Assembly (NCBI GenBank): GCA_017889585.1
Contig: JAGFZX010000029.1
Location: forward strand, 1-39,992
Direction of reading: 5' to 3'
Origin: Bacillota bacterium
GTDB taxonomy: Bacteria > Bacillota > Negativicutes > DSM-13327
DNA: 39,992 nucleotides
Shown: positions 8,193 to 16,693 of the stretch, in pieces
Numbering within the stretch: position 1 is the stretch's first letter
Layout of the letters: each line of letters begins with the position of its first letter
The notes under the pieces: model-generated
Seen by the model: only the letters and a program-made list of their open reading frames with translations
The model's database searches: none
What the model was told of the DNA's origin: nothing
Program-made: the position numbers and the translations under genes

Positions 8193-8851
8193 AGCCAATA
8201 TCCTCCTGTACAAATGATTTTGTCCACTAAAATCCCCGGGGTCATCACTTCGTCAGGATCAATTGCACCAATTTCTACTATTTCGTCTACCTCAGCGATC
8301 ACCAAATCAGCTGCCATCGCCATGATTGGATTGAAGTTCCGTGCAGTTTTATCATAGATTAAGTTGCCTGCCTTATCTGCTTTTTTTGCCTTGAGAAACG
8401 CAACACTTGCCCTCAATGGTTTTTCTAACAGATATTCTTTGCCATCAACAACTATTTTTTGTTTGCCATTTTCTACTATTGTTCCAATTCCGGTTGGAGT
8501 AAGCACCCCGCCTAGACCAGCTCCACCGCAGCGAATTCGCTCTGCAAGAGTTCCTTGGGGAACGAGTTCCACTTCAATCTCATTATCAATCATTTGTTTT
8601 CCGGTATATGGATTAGTACCGATATGAGAGACAATTGCTTTTTTTACTTGGTGGCTAACAATCAACCGACCAACCCCTTTATCCATAAACGCTGTATCAT
8701 TCGCAATTAATGTTATGTCGTTCACATCACTATCGATAATTACTTGAATTATATTATCCGGAGTTCCTACTCCTAAAAAACCACCAACCATAACGACCAT
8801 ACCATCATGTAAAAATTCTGCCACTTGATCAATACCGATCAATTTGCTCAT
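8189..8851 (-). CDS. atoD: CoA-transferase alpha subunit (AtoD/ScoA type)
   Basis: Alpha subunit partnering the beta subunit encoded directly downstream (4-nt ATGA overlap). Family features: the N-terminal [18 protein letters not shown] (about residues 18-35), [53 protein letters not shown] and a C-terminal [16 protein letters not shown]. The length of 220 is normal. The start at 8851 follows AAGGAGG at good spacing; the longer reading to 8899 has no ribosome site. There are 165 nt and a strong inverted repeat between atoE and this gene, so expression of the transferase pair may be partly uncoupled from the upstream operon. Confidence 0.9.
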   Translation of the reverse strand: MSKLIGIDQVAEFLHDGMVVMVGGFLGVGTPDNIIQVIIDSDVNDITLIANDTAFMDKGVGRLIVSHQVKKAIVSHIGTNPYTGKQMIDNEIEVELVPQGTLAERIRCGGAGLGGVLTPTGIGTIVENGKQKIVVDGKEYLLEKPLRASVAFLKAKKADKAGNLIYDKTARNFNPIMAMAADLVIAEVDEIVEIGAIDPDEVMTPGILVDKIICTGGYWL

Positions 8852-8955
8852 CTTATTAAACCTCCTTCTAAAAAAATAATTTGCGGCGACTCCCACCAAT
8901 CTATAAACAATTTGAATTTTTTAATTGCTAAATATAACTTCCTCGTACTCTCCCT

Positions 8956-8994
8956 AAAGTAAAGGCTACCCATTTTGTTGGTAGCCTTTACTTT
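8956..8994 (-). terminator. Perfect 15-bp hairpin between atoE and atoD
   Basis: AAAGTAAAGGCTACC (8956-8970) and GGTAGCCTTTACTTT (8980-8994), loop 9 nt. On the minus strand the 3' side is U-rich inside the arm but is followed by AGGGAGAG, not a T run. It may be an attenuator, an RNA processing/stability stem, or a weak terminator inside the operon. Confidence 0.5.
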
Positions 8995-9016
8995 ATTCTT
9001 TATAATGGTTTTAATA

Positions 9017-10336
9017 CTACTGAAACAGCATAATACCAGTTATAGCAACCACGTTTCCAAGAATGAACAACAACATGGAAAAACCGATCAGATCACGGAT
9101 ACTGATATTGGCGATAGCCAATAGGGGCAAAGCCCAGAAGGGGCAAACCACATTCCATATGCTTTCACCCCAGGCGACACCCATAGCCACTTTCCAAGGC
9201 TCAACACCCAATTGTGCAGCAGCGGGCAGCATGAACGGCGCCTGCACAACCCAGTGGCCTCCGGCCGAAGGAACAAAGATACTGATAATCAGGGATGAGA
9301 AGTAGCAATACAGCTCAAAGGTTTGATAACTTGCTGCCTTTAAAAGCAAATCAGAAATCCAAACTACCAGCCCGCTCCCATCCATAATCGCCATGATTCC
9401 TGCATAGAAAGGGTACTGGAGGATAATTCCGGCCGCGGTGACAGCCCCTTTGGACATAGCCTTACTATAATTGATCAGCGAACCATGAGCTAATATGCCT
9501 AAAATTATAAAGCTAAATATCAATATGTTTAAATTCAAGGTGCCGCCTTTTACGAAAAAATTGACAACATAAGCGACTCCCATCAATCCCAAAGAGTAGT
9601 TCAAGATAGGGCTAGTGTCTATATGGTCAGCCAACTGTTTTTCCATTGGTTCGAGGACTGGGGCCTGCTCATCTTCAAACAAGCTAGGGTCAGCTAAAAC
9701 CATATCTTCCTTTTTGGGGATCATCAATACAAGAACTAACGGAACCAGGATAGCAAGAGTAATCGTAATAAAGAGGGCTTGCGGGTGAAAAATTGTTTGT
9801 GATAAGGGAATAAGTCCAATTTGTTTTTCCAAGAAGTGCCCCTTGGTATTGATCAATAGGGGCACTGATGCTGACATGCCGCCATGGGTAAGGATAATTC
9901 CAGAAAAGGCAGCTGTAACTAACAAACGAAAATCGACGTCAGGATGGAGTTTGGCCGCTTCCCGGGCAAGTAGTCCACCTGCAATCAATCCTAGGCCCCA
10001 GTTGAAATAATATAATGCCATGGAGGCAAAGCCGATGAATATTACGGTTTGTACTGGCGTACGAGGTATCCCGGCTACAGCCCTGAGAAACCTACGAACT
10101 ATGGGAGACGCTGCTAACGCGTAGCCACTTACTATTACTAATGTCATTTGCATGGCAAACGCTAAGATACCGAAGAACCCTTTCCCCCAGTCATCTACAA
10201 TTTTCATTATCGGTGTATTTGTAATGCCCAGTGCCATAGCGACAACAACCAAAGAGATCATCCAAGCAATTGCAAACGGGTCTGGCAGATATTTTTGCAT
10301 CAGATTTACAAAAAACATAAGGAGTCTATTAATCAT
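9017..10336 (-). CDS. atoE: Short-chain fatty acid transporter, AtoE family
   Basis: Integral membrane protein with about 11-12 hydrophobic segments, of the AtoE/short-chain fatty acid transporter family. Family marks include YLPDPFAIAWM (residues 15-25), FNWGLGLIAGGLLAREAA in the first half, GGMSASVPLLI, GIILQYPFYAGIMAIMDGSGL, PSAGGHWVVQAPFMLPAAAQLGV and WGESIWNVVCPFWALPLL. The length of 439 is typical. The ribosome site before the ATG is weak (GAGAATGGG). It lies between the dehydrogenase (51 nt upstream) and the CoA-transferase genes, so it probably imports the growth substrate, acetoacetate, or a related short acid used by this operon. A ~40-residue charged cytoplasmic loop (PKKEDMVLADPSLFEDEQ onward) splits the two halves. 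Confidence 0.88.
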   Translation of the reverse strand: MINRLLMFFVNLMQKYLPDPFAIAWMISLVVVAMALGITNTPIMKIVDDWGKGFFGILAFAMQMTLVIVSGYALAASPIVRRFLRAVAGIPRTPVQTVIFIGFASMALYYFNWGLGLIAGGLLAREAAKLHPDVDFRLLVTAAFSGIILTHGGMSASVPLLINTKGHFLEKQIGLIPLSQTIFHPQALFITITLAILVPLVLVLMIPKKEDMVLADPSLFEDEQAPVLEPMEKQLADHIDTSPILNYSLGLMGVAYVVNFFVKGGTLNLNILIFSFIILGILAHGSLINYSKAMSKGAVTAAGIILQYPFYAGIMAIMDGSGLVVWISDLLLKAASYQTFELYCYFSSLIISIFVPSAGGHWVVQAPFMLPAAAQLGVEPWKVAMGVAWGESIWNVVCPFWALPLLAIANISIRDLIGFSMLLFILGNVVAITGIMLFQ

Positions 10337-10387
10337 TATTACACACCCATTCTCTTTTATTTCTCTCGACAGCTTTCTTCTTGGACC

Positions 10388-11332
10388 TTAGATATAATAC
10401 TCTGATGCTTTTAACTGATGGATCAGTTTTTTCATAAACTCTTTCTTGATAACGGGGATCTCTGCTTCATCATATTTAAAGAATCCTTCTCCAGATTTTG
10501 TACCCAATTTACCCTCCGCCACTTTTTGCCGCAGAAGATTATTGGCCGACTGAGAATTATCTATGACTTTAAGTAAGTTATCCCCTACGATACACCAAAT
10601 ATCAAGACCACCGAAATCTGCAACCTCCAACTGACCTGTTGTAGCATACCTGAATGCTGGTCCAAACTTCAATGCTTTATCAACATCCTCAGGAGCAGCA
10701 ATACCCAATTCTATGATAGAAAATGCTTCTCTTGCCACACCTTGCTGAATTCGGTTAGCGACAAGCCCTGGAACATCCTTTAATACTTTAACCGTTTGCT
10801 TTTTAATGGAAGCATACATCTGTTCAACTTGTATAAAAATACTTTCTGGCATATTACCAAAACAAGATAATTCTACCAACGGCATCAAGTGGCCAGGGTT
10901 ATACCAATGACTTACCATCATTCGTTGTTTACGCTCATCACTAACAAGTGCCATCATCTCATTCAATGGTAAGCTAGATGTATTACTTGCCAGAATCGTA
11001 TGTTCTGGACAATATTCATCTAATTGCTTAAATAAGTCCTGCTTCAATTTTAAAATTTCCGGTACCGCTTCGATGACATAATCTCGGTCAGCCACTGCTT
11101 GCTTTAAATCTGTTGATAAGATGATCCTATCAAGAATCGGTTGTATTGTCTGAATCGTAATAAAATCTTCCTCGGCCAGTAATGTAAGTTCCTCTTCAAT
11201 CTCTTTTTTTGCCGAATGAAGCCGGGCTTCATCTGTATCATATAAATTAACCTCATATCCATACATGGCAAAAGCTTCTGCAATCCCATGTCCCATGGTA
11301 CCTGAACCTAAAACGGCTATGTTCTTAATCAT
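10388..11332 (-). CDS. 3-hydroxyacyl-CoA dehydrogenase family NAD-dependent enzyme
   Basis: Two-domain dehydrogenase with an N-terminal Rossmann fold (VLGSGTMGHGIAEAFA, about 7-22; acidic D at the end of strand 2, LYDTDE, indicating NAD). The central catalytic part has SNTSSLP and the His-Glu pair in HWYNPGHLMPLVE. The C-terminal 3HCDH domain has DVPGLVANRIQQGVAREAF and a terminal GTKSGEGFFKYDE. The usual butyryl-pathway Hbd has 282 residues and an HFFNP motif; this one has 314 and HWYNPGHLMP, closer to dehydrogenases that act on free 3-hydroxy acids such as carnitine. In front of a BKACE gene it most likely makes the 3-keto acid. The second of two consecutive ATGs is chosen because GGAGG is 6 nt before it. 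The exact substrate is unknown. Confidence 0.85.
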   Translation of the reverse strand: MIKNIAVLGSGTMGHGIAEAFAMYGYEVNLYDTDEARLHSAKKEIEEELTLLAEEDFITIQTIQPILDRIILSTDLKQAVADRDYVIEAVPEILKLKQDLFKQLDEYCPEHTILASNTSSLPLNEMMALVSDERKQRMMVSHWYNPGHLMPLVELSCFGNMPESIFIQVEQMYASIKKQTVKVLKDVPGLVANRIQQGVAREAFSIIELGIAAPEDVDKALKFGPAFRYATTGQLEVADFGGLDIWCIVGDNLLKVIDNSQSANNLLRQKVAEGKLGTKSGEGFFKYDEAEIPVIKKEFMKKLIHQLKASEYYI

Positions 11333-11361
11333 CATTATCCTCCATCTTATCCCTACTAGCG

Positions 11362-12186
11362 CTATTTACGCAAACCCAATATTTCCCTAGCATCATCTGT
11401 TGTAGCAACGCTACCGTTCGCTTCTTTAATGAGTCTAACCGCTCTTTCAACAAATTCCACATTTGATTTAGCCAAACGATTCTTAGCATACATAACGTTA
11501 TCTTCCATACCGAGACGAATATGTCCGCCTAGAGCAATAGTAGCCAATTGGATTGGTACATGCCCAGCGCCGATCCCGAATGCTGACCAGGTGGAGTCCT
11601 TTGGAATAAGGCTTTTAAGGTATACGAGATTTTCTACCGTAGCCGCTGTTCCTCCGGCTGCCCCCATGCAAAATTGAAAATGAATTGGCCCCTTCAATAT
11701 CCCCTTTTTTTGGTAGTATAGGGCATTGTAGATAAAACTAGCATCAAATACTTCAACTTCAGGCTTAATGCCATTCTCCTGGGCGACTAATCCCAATTTT
11801 TCCAAAAAGGCAGGAGGATTCAAAAACAAGCCTGTATGCATCCAGTTCATGGATCCGGCGTCATAGGAACACATTTCAGGTTTAAGAGCAATAAGATGAG
11901 CTATACGAGTTTCCTCAGTGGCATTCAGGTCGCCAGAGGTAGTGAGATTTAAGATAATTGGACATTTCTTTTCTTTAATAAGAGCAACTGTTTCTATGAA
12001 TTTTTCTGTGCTCATTGTACCGTTGCCTTCATCATCACGCATATGCAGATGAGCTACTGAGGCTCCTGCCTGCCAGCATTGATAAACGTCTTCAGCAATT
12101 TCTTTCGGAGTCATTGGCACGTTAGGATTATTTTCTTTCTTAGGCCATGCACCAGTTGTTGCAACAGTGATAATCGTTTTTCCCAT
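11362..12186 (-). CDS. Beta-keto acid cleavage enzyme (BKACE/Kce family, DUF849)
   Basis: Zn-dependent TIM-barrel enzyme that condenses a 3-keto acid with acetyl-CoA and cleaves it to acetoacetate plus a new acyl-CoA. Metal ligands H46 and H48 are in AHLHMRD. S84, E143, R224, E228 and D229 match the catalytic set described for Kce (Ser82, Glu143, Arg226, Glu230, Asp231, with small offsets). In lysine-fermenting Kce a glutamate at position 14 (GAE) is said, from memory, to bind the substrate amine; here the residue is W14 (GAW). The other lysine-fermentation genes (kdd, kal, kamA, kamD) are absent, so lysine is an unlikely source. Neighbours supply acetoacetate activation and thiolysis. Length 274 is normal for the family. 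AGGTGA precedes the ATG. Confidence 0.88.
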   Translation of the reverse strand: MGKTIITVATTGAWPKKENNPNVPMTPKEIAEDVYQCWQAGASVAHLHMRDDEGNGTMSTEKFIETVALIKEKKCPIILNLTTSGDLNATEETRIAHLIALKPEMCSYDAGSMNWMHTGLFLNPPAFLEKLGLVAQENGIKPEVEVFDASFIYNALYYQKKGILKGPIHFQFCMGAAGGTAATVENLVYLKSLIPKDSTWSAFGIGAGHVPIQLATIALGGHIRLGMEDNVMYAKNRLAKSNVEFVERAVRLIKEANGSVATTDDAREILGLRK

Positions 12187-12211
12187 GATTCATTCACCTC
12201 ATAATTTTTAT

Positions 12212-13396
12212 TTATATCAATTCGATAATTGTAGCAATACCTTGGCCGCCGCCAATGCAAAGAGTTGCTAGTCCACGTTTTGCATCACGTTGCTGCATAG
12301 CATGTATGAGTGTAACAAGTATGCGCGCACCACTAGCACCAATAGGATGTCCAAGAGCAACTGCACCGCCATGAACATTAATTTTTTCTTTTGGTAATCC
12401 TAACTCTTTACCGACTGCCAAAAATTGAGCGGCAAAGGCTTCGTTGGCTTCAAACAAATCAATATCGGCAACGGTTAAGCCTGCATTTGATAACGCTTTA
12501 CGCGTTGCTGAAACTGGCCCCATGCCCATAATGGATGGATCAACACCGCCAGATCCGTAACCAATAATTCTAGCCAGCGGTTTAAGTCCGAGTGATTTGG
12601 CTTTATCTGCGCTCATTACAACTAGCGCTGCAGCACCGTCATTGATACCTGAAGCATTGCCAGCGGTTACGGTACCATTCTCTTTCTTGAATGCTGTTCG
12701 CAAGCTAGCAAGAGAAGCTACAGTAGTATTGGGTTTAGGGAATTCATCGGTATCGAAAATAACATCGCCTTTTTTACCTTTGATGATCACTGGCACTATT
12801 TCATTTTTAAAGGCACCGCTTTCGATTGCATTAACCGCTTTAGTTTGCGATTCATAAGCTAACTCATCCTGGTCAGCCCGGGTAATACCATACTTAGCTG
12901 CTACATTTTCGGCAGTAACGCCCATGTGATAGTCATTGAATGCGCACCATAGACCATCTTGGATCATAATATCGATAAGTTTGCTGTTTCCCATACGGTA
13001 ACCCCAACGAGCCTTGCTATCCAAAAGATAAGGAGCATTGCTCATGCTTTCCATACCACCGGCAATAACAACCTCAGCGTCACCAGCCTTAATCGATTGA
13101 GCGGCTAGATTCACTGCCTTAAGGCCTGAACCACAAACCTTGTTAATGGTGAAAGATGGAACTTCTACTGGAATACCTGATTTGACTGATGCTTGGCGAG
13201 CTGGGTTCTGCCCTAAGCCCGCCTGAAGCACATTGCCCAGAATAACCTCATCAATCATGTTGCCTTCCACATGCGCACGTTCAAGAGCGGCCTTAATAAT
13301 AAGACTTCCCATCTCTTGCGCAGTTAAAGGAGCCAATGAGCCATTGAAACTACCTATAGCTGTCCGAACAGCACTAACGATAACTACTTCTTTCAT
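12212..13396 (-). CDS. atoB: Acetyl-CoA acetyltransferase (thiolase)
   Basis: Thiolase II that splits acetoacetyl-CoA with CoA into two acetyl-CoA, or runs in reverse. The nucleophile is C88 in [10 protein letters not shown]; the other active-site blocks are NVNEAF-like NEAFAAQFL (about 318), [16 protein letters not shown] (His about 349) and CIGGGQGIA (Cys about 379). Length 394 is standard. GGAGGAATG lies in front of the ATG. It is the first gene of the operon, 26 nt before the BKACE gene, with a consensus sigma-54 promoter 96 nt upstream of the start codon. As first gene it would be expressed together with the cleavage enzyme, consistent with disposal of acetoacetate through acetoacetyl-CoA. 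The acyl preference is not certain, since thlA and phaA enzymes look the same. Confidence 0.93.
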   Translation of the reverse strand: MKEVVIVSAVRTAIGSFNGSLAPLTAQEMGSLIIKAALERAHVEGNMIDEVILGNVLQAGLGQNPARQASVKSGIPVEVPSFTINKVCGSGLKAVNLAAQSIKAGDAEVVIAGGMESMSNAPYLLDSKARWGYRMGNSKLIDIMIQDGLWCAFNDYHMGVTAENVAAKYGITRADQDELAYESQTKAVNAIESGAFKNEIVPVIIKGKKGDVIFDTDEFPKPNTTVASLASLRTAFKKENGTVTAGNASGINDGAAALVVMSADKAKSLGLKPLARIIGYGSGGVDPSIMGMGPVSATRKALSNAGLTVADIDLFEANEAFAAQFLAVGKELGLPKEKINVHGGAVALGHPIGASGARILVTLIHAMQQRDAKRGLATLCIGGGQGIATIIELI

Positions 13397-13491
13397 ACTT
13401 TTTCATTCCTCCACATAAGTTGTTACGCTAATTCATACCAATTCTTCCCATGAATTGTTGTATGGTCACTTATTGATTGCATCTTATGGTA

Positions 13492-13509
13492 ATGCAAATA
13501 ACGTGCCAA
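13492..13509 (-). promoter_or_regulatory. Sigma-54 (-24/-12) promoter of the thiolase-BKACE operon
   Basis: Read on the minus strand the site is TTGGCACGTTATTTGCAT, a full match to TGGCACG-N4-TTGC with GG and GC ten bases apart. Predicted start near 13482, leaving an 85-nt leader before the thiolase ATG. A sigma-54 activator gene lies directly upstream. Confidence 0.92.
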
Positions 13510-13549
13510 CTAAAATAAGGGGAATTATACTGCAATTTCTAAATATAAA

Positions 13550-13587
13550 AGCAATAATGCGATGAAATATTTCATCGCATTATTGCT
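13550..13587 (-). terminator. 38-bp perfect palindrome: terminator of the activator gene and/or enhancer site
   Basis: Arms of AGCAATAATGCGATGAAAT and its exact complement meet without mismatch. On the minus strand a TTTTATATTT tail follows, so it fits a terminator after the activator gene (stop at 13645). Its centre is also about 87 nt before the sigma-54 start point, a normal place for an upstream activating site. The sequence does not decide between the two. Confidence 0.65.
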
Positions 13588-13644
13588 CAAAATCAGAAAA
13601 GTCATTTAATTTTATCTATTATAACCTGATGGAAAAAATCATCA

Positions 13645-15195
13645 TTACTGATGCATATTTTCATCACCTATGCTTATTCCTAGTTTTTTTGCTTTTTTTA
13701 CAACAGTGGATTGATCTATTCTTAATATTTTGGCAACTTTCCTTGTACTTCCATAAATAGACAATGCTCTTTCTATCGTCTTTTTCTCAACATTCGCCAC
13801 AATTTCTTTAAGTCCTAATTCTGGATTGAGTAGTTCAGTATAACAAGAATCAATATTTAATAAAATTTCTATCTGTTGTGCACTAATCATCGCGTTTTGA
13901 TCTGAAATAATAACTAATCTCTCAATAATATTCTGCAATTCCCTTATGTTTCCTGGCCAAGAATAGTGCTTCAAAACTTCCAAACCCAGTTGTTCAATCT
14001 CCGTTAATTTACCGTATTTCCCATTGTAAATATCAATAAAATGTTGAGTCAATAAAACTACATCCTCAACTCTTGATCGCAATGCAGGAATATGAATAGG
14101 AAATATATTTAACCGATAGTATAAATCTTCTCTGAATTTACCTTGCTTCACCATTTCCCGCAATTCACAGTTTGTTGCCGCAATAATTCTCACATCGAGT
14201 TTAACTGACTTTCTTCCTCCAATTTTCGTCACTTCTTTATGTTGAATAACCCTTAGTAATTTGGACTGTAAGTCCATGGTCATTTCTCCGATCTCATCCA
14301 ATAACAATGTACCGTTGTCTGCCAATTCAAACATGCCTATTTTACCTGAAGGAGATGCGCCAGTAAAAGCTCCTTTTTCATAACCAAAAAGTTCCGATTC
14401 CAACAAGTTAGCAGGAATGGCTGCACAATTAACTTTTATAAAAGGGCCATCTTTCCTGGTGCTGTGCATATAAATTTCATCTGCTACAACTTCTTTACCA
14501 GTACCCGTTTCTCCCATAATAAGAACTGTAACATCTAAACCAGCCACTTGTTGTATCATTTGGGATACCTTCTGAATGCCTAAACTTTTTCCTACAAGAT
14601 TTTTATGTAGATGCATTTTCCTTAAATGCTCAATTTCTTGTTTGTGTTTAATTTCATATTCCTCAACTATTTTTATTTTTTGTTGTGATGCTTCTAAATC
14701 AGCTTCCATTGCTAAAAGATCTGTAATTTCTCTGTCAATAATTACGACTTTCTTAACGTTACCTTCCTCATCGAAAATTGGGATTCCTGTAATTAACATT
14801 TTTATCCCATTTCGAGTACTGGTCCCCATGGAGTTAACTTGTTTCTTTGTTTTAATGACCTCAGGAGTTACCGGATTTTTATATAAGCCTTCTTTTACTA
14901 TATCATTCACATATTTGTTTACTACTTCTTCAGCTCTTATACCTGTTATTCTTGTATAAGCCTTATTCACATAAAGCGTCTTGCCACTGCCATCTGCTAT
15001 ATATAACCCATCATAAAGATGGTCTCCAATCTCCCTAAAATCAAATTCTTTTAACTGCCTCAGCTCTTCACTTACTTTGTACAATCCTTCTGTAATTTTC
15101 TCTTTTTGTGTGACAATTTCATCATTATCTTTATTGATCTTATTCATCAAATCTATCAAGAAATTTATTGAAGAAAACCCGTATTGAGATTTCAT
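13645..15195 (-). CDS. Sigma-54-dependent transcriptional activator with PAS sensor domain
   Basis: Enhancer-binding activator. Order of parts: an N-terminal coiled region (about 1-55); a PAS domain (about 57-170) containing [22 protein letters not shown]; a linker coiled coil (about 170-195); an AAA+ domain with Walker A GETGTGKE, the sigma-54 contact loop GAFTGA and the Walker B region LLLDEIGEM, plus R-finger region [12 protein letters not shown]; and a C-terminal TyrR-like helix-turn-helix ([25 protein letters not shown] region). All motifs for activation are intact. The PAS domain probably senses a pathway intermediate or acyl-CoA. It is encoded in the same direction just upstream of the operon, with the sigma-54 promoter in between, and so is its likely regulator. 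AAGGAG precedes the ATG at 15195. No receiver domain is present. Confidence 0.93.
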   Translation of the reverse strand: MKSQYGFSSINFLIDLMNKINKDNDEIVTQKEKITEGLYKVSEELRQLKEFDFREIGDHLYDGLYIADGSGKTLYVNKAYTRITGIRAEEVVNKYVNDIVKEGLYKNPVTPEVIKTKKQVNSMGTSTRNGIKMLITGIPIFDEEGNVKKVVIIDREITDLLAMEADLEASQQKIKIVEEYEIKHKQEIEHLRKMHLHKNLVGKSLGIQKVSQMIQQVAGLDVTVLIMGETGTGKEVVADEIYMHSTRKDGPFIKVNCAAIPANLLESELFGYEKGAFTGASPSGKIGMFELADNGTLLLDEIGEMTMDLQSKLLRVIQHKEVTKIGGRKSVKLDVRIIAATNCELREMVKQGKFREDLYYRLNIFPIHIPALRSRVEDVVLLTQHFIDIYNGKYGKLTEIEQLGLEVLKHYSWPGNIRELQNIIERLVIISDQNAMISAQQIEILLNIDSCYTELLNPELGLKEIVANVEKKTIERALSIYGSTRKVAKILRIDQSTVVKKAKKLGISIGDENMHQ

Positions 15196-15453
15196 TAAAG
15201 CACTCCTTATATATTAAATTCTATAATATAAAAATACAACGCTACCATCTGAAAGAAATGTCTTCCCTAGTTAACTTCTTCTGCAAAATAGTAACTTTCT
15301 ATTTGTTTTTTGGAATTCCTGCATTGTTATAATATCAAAAAGATCTCCTGCAGGAAAAGCTGTTCTTATCGCGAAGTGATAATAATATGTATCTATGAAA
15401 GGGACACTAATAATCTATTATGCTAACCATCTAAAGGAGCGTACAACACTACC

Positions 15454-16617
15454 ATGAATATCAAATTATATCTAATTGTAACAACCATGCTCACCATTTA
15501 TAGCGCTGCCAATTACTATGTCAGTCGGCGGGGCTGGCAGGCATTAAGCATGAATTCTTCCCAGGTGAGTGGTCGATGTTACAAACTCGTTATAAGCGTG
15601 CTAGCATTCTCCTATCCCCTCGCCCGCCTAGGCGAAACACTTTTACCTTCTCCTTTTATTGATAACCTTACACTCGTTGGTGCTGTATGGCTAGGAATGC
15701 TCTATTATTTATTTATTTTTACACTACTCATTGAAATTTTACGTGCAATTAATAAACGCTGGAATTTTTTATCCCCTAAATTAATAAGTCACCCTACTAT
15801 CATCGTGACTACGATCTTCTGCCTAACATTAAGCCTAATTAGTTATGGTACCTGGAATGCTCGGCATCCATTGACCCAAAATTACGAAATTACTATTCCT
15901 AAAACCGCTGGTTCCCTGGAAACATTACAAGTGGTAATGGTCTCTGATATCCATCTAGGCAACATTATTACTAATCAACGCTTAACAAAATTGATCAACA
16001 GAATTGACCAACTTGAGCCTGATATCGTATTGCTAGCTGGTGATATTATCGATAGTAAGGTTGATGCTCTAATCAACCAAAATATGATTGAAAACTTTAC
16101 TAGACTAAGACCTAAATTTGGCACATATGCTATTTTAGGTAACCATGAATACTTTGACCAAAAACCAGATGTGGCTATAAAGTATCTGGAACAAGGCAAT
16201 ATACATGTTCTGCGGGATAGTTCAGCGCTGATTGCTGGTAGTTTTTATCTAGTCGGGCGGGATGATTTGTCCAAAGAGCGGTATACAGGCACCAGCAGGC
16301 AGGATTTAGCTACTGTCATGGCAGGCATCAATCATACCTTACCCATTATTTTACTGGATCATCAACCCCACAGCCTACAAGATGGAGTGGAACAAGGTGT
16401 TGATTTACAACTATCTGGTCATACCCACTTAGGGCAACTTTTCCCCAATAGTTTGTTTACCAAAAACATGTATGAAGTAGACTGGGGCTATCTACGCAAA
16501 GAAAGTATGCAGATTATTGTATCTTGCGGTATCGGTACATGGGGCCCCCCTATTCGCATTGGCAACCATCCAGAAATCGTCAATATAACCATTCATTTTG
16601 GAAAACCTGAAAACTAG
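15454..16617 (+). CDS. Membrane-anchored metallophosphoesterase (YkuE-like)
   Basis: Calcineurin-type phosphoesterase with an N-terminal membrane part. Hydrophobic segments lie at about residues 5-20, 45-65, 70-95 and 112-132. The metal-binding motifs follow in order: VSDIHLG (about 163), LLAGDIID (about 195), ILGNHEY (about 228), LLDHQPH (about 304) and LSGHTHLGQ (about 322). All dimetal ligands are present. Proteins of this shape (YkuE/YaeI group) have been linked to hydrolysis of phospholipid-type or pyrophosphate substrates at the membrane; the substrate here is not known. AAAGGAGCG precedes the ATG. It is a single gene, divergent from the sigma-54 activator over 258 nt and convergent with the EAL gene at a shared terminator. 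Confidence 0.82.
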   Translation: MNIKLYLIVTTMLTIYSAANYYVSRRGWQALSMNSSQVSGRCYKLVISVLAFSYPLARLGETLLPSPFIDNLTLVGAVWLGMLYYLFIFTLLIEILRAINKRWNFLSPKLISHPTIIVTTIFCLTLSLISYGTWNARHPLTQNYEITIPKTAGSLETLQVVMVSDIHLGNIITNQRLTKLINRIDQLEPDIVLLAGDIIDSKVDALINQNMIENFTRLRPKFGTYAILGNHEYFDQKPDVAIKYLEQGNIHVLRDSSALIAGSFYLVGRDDLSKERYTGTSRQDLATVMAGINHTLPIILLDHQPHSLQDGVEQGVDLQLSGHTHLGQLFPNSLFTKNMYEVDWGYLRKESMQIIVSCGIGTWGPPIRIGNHPEIVNITIHFGKPEN

Positions 16618-16630
16618 TGAACTTGTTAGG

Positions 16631-16693
16631 AAATTAACCCCATTGTGGGAAATTATGCAATTAGTGCAGAACTTTCCACAATGGGGTTAATTT
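16631..16693. terminator. Bidirectional terminator between phosphoesterase and EAL genes
   Basis: Perfect 18-bp arms, AAATTAACCCCATTGTGG (16631-16648) and its complement (16676-16693), loop 27 nt. The right arm overlaps the last codons and stop of the minus-strand EAL gene. Confidence 0.85.

Noticed and set aside
8860..8900. Second sigma-54 promoter in front of atoD
   Set aside because: A TTGG...GC pattern exists on the minus strand but GG and GC are not ten bases apart and the TGGCAC core is absent.
10388..13396. Lysine fermentation gene cluster
   Set aside because: Only a Kce-like gene is present. Aminomutase, kdd and kal genes are missing and the amine-binding residue is changed.
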